Assembly: GCA_031279675.1 (NCBI GenBank)
Contig: JAITIB010000031.1
Span: 1-17,737 of the forward strand
DNA length: 17,737 nt
Reading direction: 5' to 3'
Origin: Puniceicoccales bacterium
GTDB lineage: Bacteria > Verrucomicrobiota > Verrucomicrobiia > Opitutales > UBA953
Part shown: positions 14,319 to 17,737 of the stretch, piece by piece
Position numbering within the stretch: the first letter of the stretch is position 1
Layout of the letters: each line of letters opens with the position of its first letter
Translations under genes and position numbers: made by a program
The notes under the pieces: model-generated
What the model was told of the DNA's origin: nothing
Databases searched by the model: none
The model's input: the letters and a program-made list of their open reading frames with translations, nothing else

Positions 14319-14507
14319 TGGGTGGGGGCCTTGGTTGTTAAATTAAATTGTTGTGTCGGGAATTGAAACGCGGGCGACTGTGCCGGGCTCCCCATTTGCC
14401 GTCAACACCAACACGCGGGGCTTTGTCCGCACATTCGGCCCCGCGCGCCGTCACCTTCCTTGACAACGAAAGCCCGCCAAGGCCAAATCAATCCCGACAA
14501 CCCAAAG
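14319..14507. promoter_or_regulatory. Divergent intergenic region, pta operon and LysM-parB operon
   Basis: This 189-bp region must contain the start sites for both operons. The AT-rich tract GTTGTTAAATTAAATTGTTG (about 14335-14354) is the best place for a minus-strand -10 region; TTTCAA, 17 bp, TAATTT is a weak candidate pair in that direction. On the plus strand TTGACA at 14460-14465 is a perfect -35, but no -10 follows at the right distance. The plus strand changes from G-rich to C-rich across this region. Confidence 0.35.
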
Positions 14508-15209
14508 ATGACTCGCATGAAAAACACCTTGATGACATCCCTCGCCCTCAGCCTTGCCTTGTTCCTCGGCGCCCCGCGCCCTGCCCATGCCCAGAGCGCC
14601 GCCAAGATTGCCGGGCTGGAGCAGGAAATGGCCACGGTCCGGGAGGAGCTTCAGCGTCTCCGCGAGGAAGTCCAGGACCTGCGTGCCGCCCTCAGGAATG
14701 CGCAGGCGCAGAGCTCCTCAACCAGTGCCGCCAATGCCTCCGTCCAGCAACAACTCAACGCCAACGCCCATGCCATCCAAGCGCAGGACCTTGAGATGAA
14801 ACGCCGTGTCACGCTCCTTGCCGAGCAGACCAACAGGGCCCTCGCTGATCTTGCCCGCCGCGTGGACGCCGTTGCCGGCGGTGCCAATGTTGCCGGCCCC
14901 GAGACCAACCCCGTCCGCCCCTCCCCCCCGCCCATCCCGCCCGGAATGCCGTCCACGGGCGTCCCCTACAAAATCAAGCCTGGTGACAATCCCGACAGAA
15001 TTGCCCGCGCCCACAATTCCCGCGTCGAATGGATTCTCGCCGCCAACAAAATTGCCGACGCCCGCCGCCTCAAGATAGGGCAGGAGATTTTCATCCCCCA
15101 ACGGGCGCTTCCCCCGGCCCCCCCCCAGGCTGTCCCCGCTCCGCCCGCCAATACCACTCCAGCCGAGGCTGCCGCCACGCCCGCCGGCTCCACCCCAAGG
15201 GACAATTGA
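14508..15209 (+). CDS. Secreted coiled-coil protein with C-terminal LysM domain
   Basis: A 233-residue periplasmic or envelope protein, probably binding peptidoglycan. A signal peptide ends near AHA-QS (28-30) after a hydrophobic stretch (10-22). Heptad-like coiled coil covers about 33-65 (KIAGLEQEMATVREELQRLR and onward) and resumes over 84-122. A proline-rich linker follows, then one LysM domain (about 152-197) with YKIKPGDNPDRIARAHN, IL-AANKIADARRLKIGQEIFIP. The tail is Pro/Ala-rich. ATG codons at 14508 and 14517 both give a signal peptide; an in-frame TTG at 14460 is unlikely. It is first in an apparent operon, with parB 27 bp downstream, so a role in envelope organisation or division is possible but unproven. 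Confidence 0.82.
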   Translation: MTRMKNTLMTSLALSLALFLGAPRPAHAQSAAKIAGLEQEMATVREELQRLREEVQDLRAALRNAQAQSSSTSAANASVQQQLNANAHAIQAQDLEMKRRVTLLAEQTNRALADLARRVDAVAGGANVAGPETNPVRPSPPPIPPGMPSTGVPYKIKPGDNPDRIARAHNSRVEWILAANKIADARRLKIGQEIFIPQRALPPAPPQAVPAPPANTTPAEAAATPAGSTPRDN

Positions 15210-15236
15210 TCAAAACGCGCACTCTCCACGACAACG

Positions 15237-16169
15237 ATGAGCACACCCAAGAAAAGCCTCGGACGCGGACTCAACACACTCATCAGCGGCGGCGCGAAGA
15301 GAGGCTCCAAGCCCGTTGCTCCTCCCCCCGCCACCCCGCCACCCCCGGCGCCACCCCAAGCCCTGCCGTACCAAGAGCTTCCCGTTGCAAAAATTGTCCC
15401 CGCCCGCTGGCAGCCCCGCCGCGAGTTTGACGACCAGGCGCTTGCGCAACTCGCCGACTCCATCCAGGCGGAAGGTCTTCTCCAGCCCATCCTCGTGCGC
15501 GCGACCGACGAGGGCTACGAGCTTATCGCCGGGGAACGCCGGTGGCGCGCCTATCAAAAACTCGCCCTCAAAGCCATACCCGCCCGCATCCTCAACGCCA
15601 GTGACGCCGCCACTGCCGTCATGACGCTCATCGAGAACCTCCAGCGCGAAGGCCTCAACCCCATCGAAGAGGCGATCGGCTACGCAAGCCTCATGCGCGA
15701 CTTCAACCACACACAGGAAACCGTTGCCGAGCGCGTTGGAAAACCCCGCGCCACGATCGCAAACAGCGTGCGCCTGCTCACCCTCAACCGCGAAATCCAG
15801 GGCTATCTCGCCAAGAACATGCTCACGTCCGGCCATGCAAAAGTGCTCCTCGGGCTCCCCACCGAGGGCGACCAAGTGCAGCTCGCCCGCCGCATCATCG
15901 AGACCGGCGCCAGCGTGCGCGAAGCCGAGCACCTTGTCCGCAAGCACAAGTCTGCCGCCCCCGTCCGCCCGGGAGGGGCTCCCGTGTCCGGGACGCACCA
16001 TGCCGCCGAGATCACAGCCGCCATCAACGACATCGAACGCCGCCTCACCACGCGCCTGAACACCAAGGTCCGGGTCCAGCACGGCCCCCACAAAGGACGC
16101 ATCCTCATAGAATATTACAACAACGAGGACTTGCACCGCATTCTTGAAAAACTCGGCGCCGCCACATAA
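15237..16169 (+). CDS. parB: Chromosome-partitioning protein ParB (Spo0J family)
   Basis: A 310-residue DNA-binding CTPase that loads at parS sites, spreads as a clamp and works with ParA/Soj and SMC in origin segregation. The N-terminal KKSLGRGLNTLI (5-16) is the usual ParA-stimulating peptide. A proline-rich linker follows (27-40), then the ParB/Srx CTP-binding domain with GERRWRA (99-105) and ENLQREGLNPIEEA (133-146), the helix-turn-helix TQETVAERVGKPRATIANSV (159-178), and a C-terminal dimerisation segment (about 256-310). It is a complete chromosomal-type ParB. Unusually, parA is not next to it: upstream is the LysM gene and downstream, 15 bp away, a histidine kinase. The gene lies on the C-rich (apparently lagging) strand. 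No TGTTTCACGTGAAACA parS site was found by eye in the window. Confidence 0.96.
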   Translation: MSTPKKSLGRGLNTLISGGAKRGSKPVAPPPATPPPPAPPQALPYQELPVAKIVPARWQPRREFDDQALAQLADSIQAEGLLQPILVRATDEGYELIAGERRWRAYQKLALKAIPARILNASDAATAVMTLIENLQREGLNPIEEAIGYASLMRDFNHTQETVAERVGKPRATIANSVRLLTLNREIQGYLAKNMLTSGHAKVLLGLPTEGDQVQLARRIIETGASVREAEHLVRKHKSAAPVRPGGAPVSGTHHAAEITAAINDIERRLTTRLNTKVRVQHGPHKGRILIEYYNNEDLHRILEKLGAAT

Positions 16170-16184
16170 CGCCCGCCCCCACTC

Positions 16185-17378
16185 ATGTCCGCCCACACCA
16201 CCCGACGCCGCCAAAGCTCGCTTGACCGCATCCTTGGCCGCGTGGACGACCTCGACCAAGCGAGCCTCGCCATACTCGTCCAACGCCTCGCCGCGGAACG
16301 CCACCTGCTCGAAACCCTCTTTAACACAATCCAGGAAGGCATCCTGGTCATCAACGCCGACGGTCTCATCGAGTACTCCAACCGCGCCGCCAACCACCTC
16401 GTCGGCTTGAACGAGAACGACACCGGCAAGGCCGTCATCTGGAAACTCATCCCGGGGCTCGCGCGCACTCTCAGCCACACGCTGGATGTCGAAACACCCG
16501 CCCCCAACATTGCCCGCGAGATCGAAATCACCTATCCCGAGCCGCGCCACGTCCGCCTCCACCTCAGCCGCCTTGACGCCGACGCCACTCCATCCGCCAG
16601 CGCGCGCCACCTCGTGATCCTGCTCGACATCACCGCCGACAAGATCAGCACGGAAAACCTTGTCGAGAGCGAGCGCATCAACTCCATCTTCACACTGGCC
16701 GCGAGCGTCGCGCACGAGCTCGGCAACCCGCTGAACTCCATCCACATCCACCTCCAGCTCATCCAACGCCACCTCTCCAAACTCTGCGCCCCCGCCCCCG
16801 CACTCGCCCGTGTCGCGGACTCCGTGCGCATTTGCACCGAGGAGATCACACGCCTTGACGGCATCATCCACCACTTCCTCGAAGCCATCCGCCCCAGCCC
16901 CCCCCAACTGCAGGACGTCCACCTCCTGGCGACGCTCGCCGAAGTGCTCACCCTGCTAAAAACCCAGTGCGAAGACCTCGGCATCCGCGTCACCCTGAAC
17001 ACCCCACAGGAACTCCCACTCGTGAGCGGCGACAAAAACCAGCTCAAGCAACTCTTCTTCAACATCCTCAAAAACGCCATGGAGGCAATGGACCGTGGCG
17101 GGCGCATCGACATTGCCACGGAAAGCGACGACGACCACGTCCACATCCACATCCGCGACACCGGCGCCGGCATCGAGCGCGATGCCATGACGCGCATGTT
17201 TGACCCCTATTACACGACAAAAAAAGGCGGGCACGGACTCGGCATGATGGTCGTGATGCGCATCCTGCGCGCGCACGGCGGAGAGCTCGGAGTGGAAAGC
17301 ATCCCGGGGCACGGCACAACCGTCACAATCCATTTCCCTCAAAAACACCGGCGCATCCGGATGCTCTCCAGCGCATAA
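16185..17378 (+). CDS. PAS-domain sensor histidine kinase (NtrB/AtoS-like)
   Basis: A 397-residue two-component kinase without a transmembrane segment, hence cytoplasmic. Domain order: an N-terminal helix (15-45), PAS domain (about 41-150, NTIQEGILVINADGLIEYSN), HisKA with phospho-acceptor His177 in AASVAHELGNPLNSI, and HATPase with N-box NILKNAMEAM (Asn297), G1 DTGAGI (325-330), F-box FDPYYTTKKGG (339-349) and G2 GHGLGM (349-354). Such kinases usually pair with an NtrC-type sigma-54 activator encoded just downstream. Here the next DNA is a promoter-like motif and an ISL3 end 88 bp after the stop, so no partner is visible. It lies 15 bp after parB and is probably co-transcribed with it. The signal sensed is unknown. 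Confidence 0.94.
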   Translation: MSAHTTRRRQSSLDRILGRVDDLDQASLAILVQRLAAERHLLETLFNTIQEGILVINADGLIEYSNRAANHLVGLNENDTGKAVIWKLIPGLARTLSHTLDVETPAPNIAREIEITYPEPRHVRLHLSRLDADATPSASARHLVILLDITADKISTENLVESERINSIFTLAASVAHELGNPLNSIHIHLQLIQRHLSKLCAPAPALARVADSVRICTEEITRLDGIIHHFLEAIRPSPPQLQDVHLLATLAEVLTLLKTQCEDLGIRVTLNTPQELPLVSGDKNQLKQLFFNILKNAMEAMDRGGRIDIATESDDDHVHIHIRDTGAGIERDAMTRMFDPYYTTKKGGHGLGMMVVMRILRAHGGELGVESIPGHGTTVTIHFPQKHRRIRMLSSA

Positions 17379-17409
17379 GCGCCAGCCCCACCGTGACGAC
17401 GCTTTTTTT
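17377..17409 (+). terminator. Possible terminator after the histidine kinase gene
   Basis: A run of seven T (17403-17409) follows GACGACGC. The only stem I can draw is five pairs, AAGCG (17377-17381) with CGCTT (17400-17404), over a long loop, so it is weak apart from the T-run. Confidence 0.3.
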
Positions 17410-17427
17410 GTGCCCGCAATATTTTTG

Positions 17428-17466
17428 AAAAAAGAGCTTGCGCAAACCCCGCCCCATCCTTTTTTA
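17428..17466 (+). promoter_or_regulatory. UP-element/-35-like motif truncated by an IS end
   Basis: GAAAAAAGAGCTTGCGC resembles the A-tract plus TTGACA-like -35 of strong stable-RNA promoters, with TTGCGC (17438-17443) as the hexamer. The -10 would fall at about 17461-17466, directly against the first base of the ISL3 end at 17467. Nearly the same motif (GAAAAAGTGCTTGCGC) lies on the minus strand at 156-141. Confidence 0.4.
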
Positions 17467-17619
17467 GGTTCCTCGCTGTTTTGAGTGGAAACGCTGCGAA
17501 AGTTGAATAGGGTTGTGGGGAATTTATGAATAGAATTTTCATGACTACAGAAAAACTTTTTGAACAACTTCTTGGTCTTGCTGATGAGTGGCGGGTGGAA
17601 TCCTGCACCTTTGATGCAA
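17467..17619 (+). mobile_element. ISL3-family insertion sequence, left end (interrupted)
   Basis: The element starts with the terminal repeat GGTTCCTCGCTGTTTTGAGT then GG, followed by a 74-bp leader to the transposase ATG at 17541. The N-terminus encoded there fits the ISL3 transposase pattern LLGL-x-x-x-W-x-V-x-x-x-x-FD. It is cut after 26 codons by a second, related end at 17620. The eight bases before it are CTTTTTTA, the expected target duplication, which can only be confirmed beyond the window. Confidence 0.75.
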
Positions 17620-17645
17620 GGTTCCTCGCTGTTTTGAGTGGATAG
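17541..17645 (+). pseudogene. ISL3-family transposase, N-terminal fragment
   Basis: ATG at 17541 opens MTTEKLFEQLLGLADEWRVE, then SCTFDA, which matches the start of ISL3 transposases (helix, LLGL, Trp, FD). From 17619 the frame runs into the terminal repeat of the second element, adds RFLAVLSG, and stops at 17643-17645. Only about 26 of some 400 expected residues remain at this site; the rest may lie beyond the second element. Confidence 0.75.
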
Positions 17646-17737
17646 CCTGCGAAAGTGCTCTGGGTTATGGAGGATTCATAAGCGGATCTTTATGGCCGCA
17701 AAAAAAATTGATCCGAACTGTGGGATATAGTCGGCTG
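17620..17737 (+). mobile_element. Second ISL3-family insertion sequence, left end (runs off the window)
   Basis: The first 22 bases are identical to the end at 17467. The leader is related but diverged (GCGAAAGT, then GGGTTATGGAGGATTCAT against GGGTTGTGGGGAATTTAT), with a start codon at 17692 in the equivalent place (72 bp in). The target octamer to the left is TGATGCAA (17612-17619). From the ATG the frame reads MAAKKIDPNCGI and stops at 17728-17730, after an A8 run. Omitting one A leaves the frame open to the window edge, so this copy may be frameshifted or diverged. Confidence 0.7.

Noticed and set aside
14330..14360. A dif (XerC/XerD) site at the skew switch.
   Set aside because: GTTAAAT resembles part of a XerD arm, but the rest of that arm and the XerC arm do not match at the proper spacing.
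15210..16922. Minus-strand open frame of 570 codons opposite parB and the kinase gene.
   Set aside because: It is antisense to two genes with complete, unmistakable domains, and its translation has no recognisable motif.
17467..17641. The repeated GGTTCCTCGCTGTTTTGAGTG as CRISPR repeats; the motif even folds into a small hairpin.
   Set aside because: Only two copies occur here, 153 bp apart, with a third 17 kb away. The similarity extends past the repeat into a leader and start codon, and the sequence between the copies encodes an ISL3 transposase N-terminus. No spacer-like unit exists.

Overview
The window reads as a high-GC Gram-negative bacterial chromosome segment, most likely from the PVC group and probably an Opitutaceae-type Verrucomicrobiota. 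This placement is inferred. It rests on a large PATR-type autotransporter, a propionate-fermentation gene set, a short glutamyl-tRNA reductase, and an almost complete lack of Shine-Dalgarno sequences. No rRNA, tRNA or CRISPR array was recognised.

Layout. Positions 1-534 hold no gene I can support, but they include a solitary ISL3-like end at 290. On the plus strand come an orphan MacB/LolD-type ABC ATPase (535-1227) and an NRAMP manganese/iron transporter, mntH (1325-2683). On the minus strand, read right to left, lie a 1608-residue autotransporter (8970-4144) with a strong intrinsic terminator, then a coupled pair: an RDD membrane protein (4020-3376) and a small outer-membrane barrel protein (3379-2687). 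A divergent intergenic region (8971-9163) leads to a plus-strand haem operon: a HemX/CcsA-like membrane protein (9164-10015) overlapping hemA (10012-11082). Convergent to it is a minus-strand operon: pta (14318-13272), a stand-alone BioD-like/DRTGG protein matching the N-terminal half of long Pta enzymes (13241-12021), and scpB, methylmalonyl-CoA decarboxylase (11947-11099). A second divergent region (14319-14507) leads to a plus-strand operon: a LysM coiled-coil envelope protein, parB, and a PAS-type sensor histidine kinase. The right end is occupied by two ISL3-family left ends 153 bp apart, the second inserted into the transposase of the first.

How the genes fit together. ScpB makes propionyl-CoA from methylmalonyl-CoA. 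A phosphotransacylase could convert propionyl-CoA or acetyl-CoA to the acyl phosphate for ATP formation, so the minus-strand operon looks like the energy-yielding end of a succinate-to-propionate/acetate fermentation. HemX-HemA starts haem synthesis. The autotransporter and small barrel protein are surface proteins.

Most notable are a sharp reversal of GC skew near 14.3-14.4 kb that is independent of gene strand, the split Pta module beside scpB, a HemA lacking its dimerisation domain with an 11-G tract near its start, three exact-length 54-residue repeats in the autotransporter, and nested ISL3 insertions next to a promoter-like motif. I did not find a convincing new defence system.
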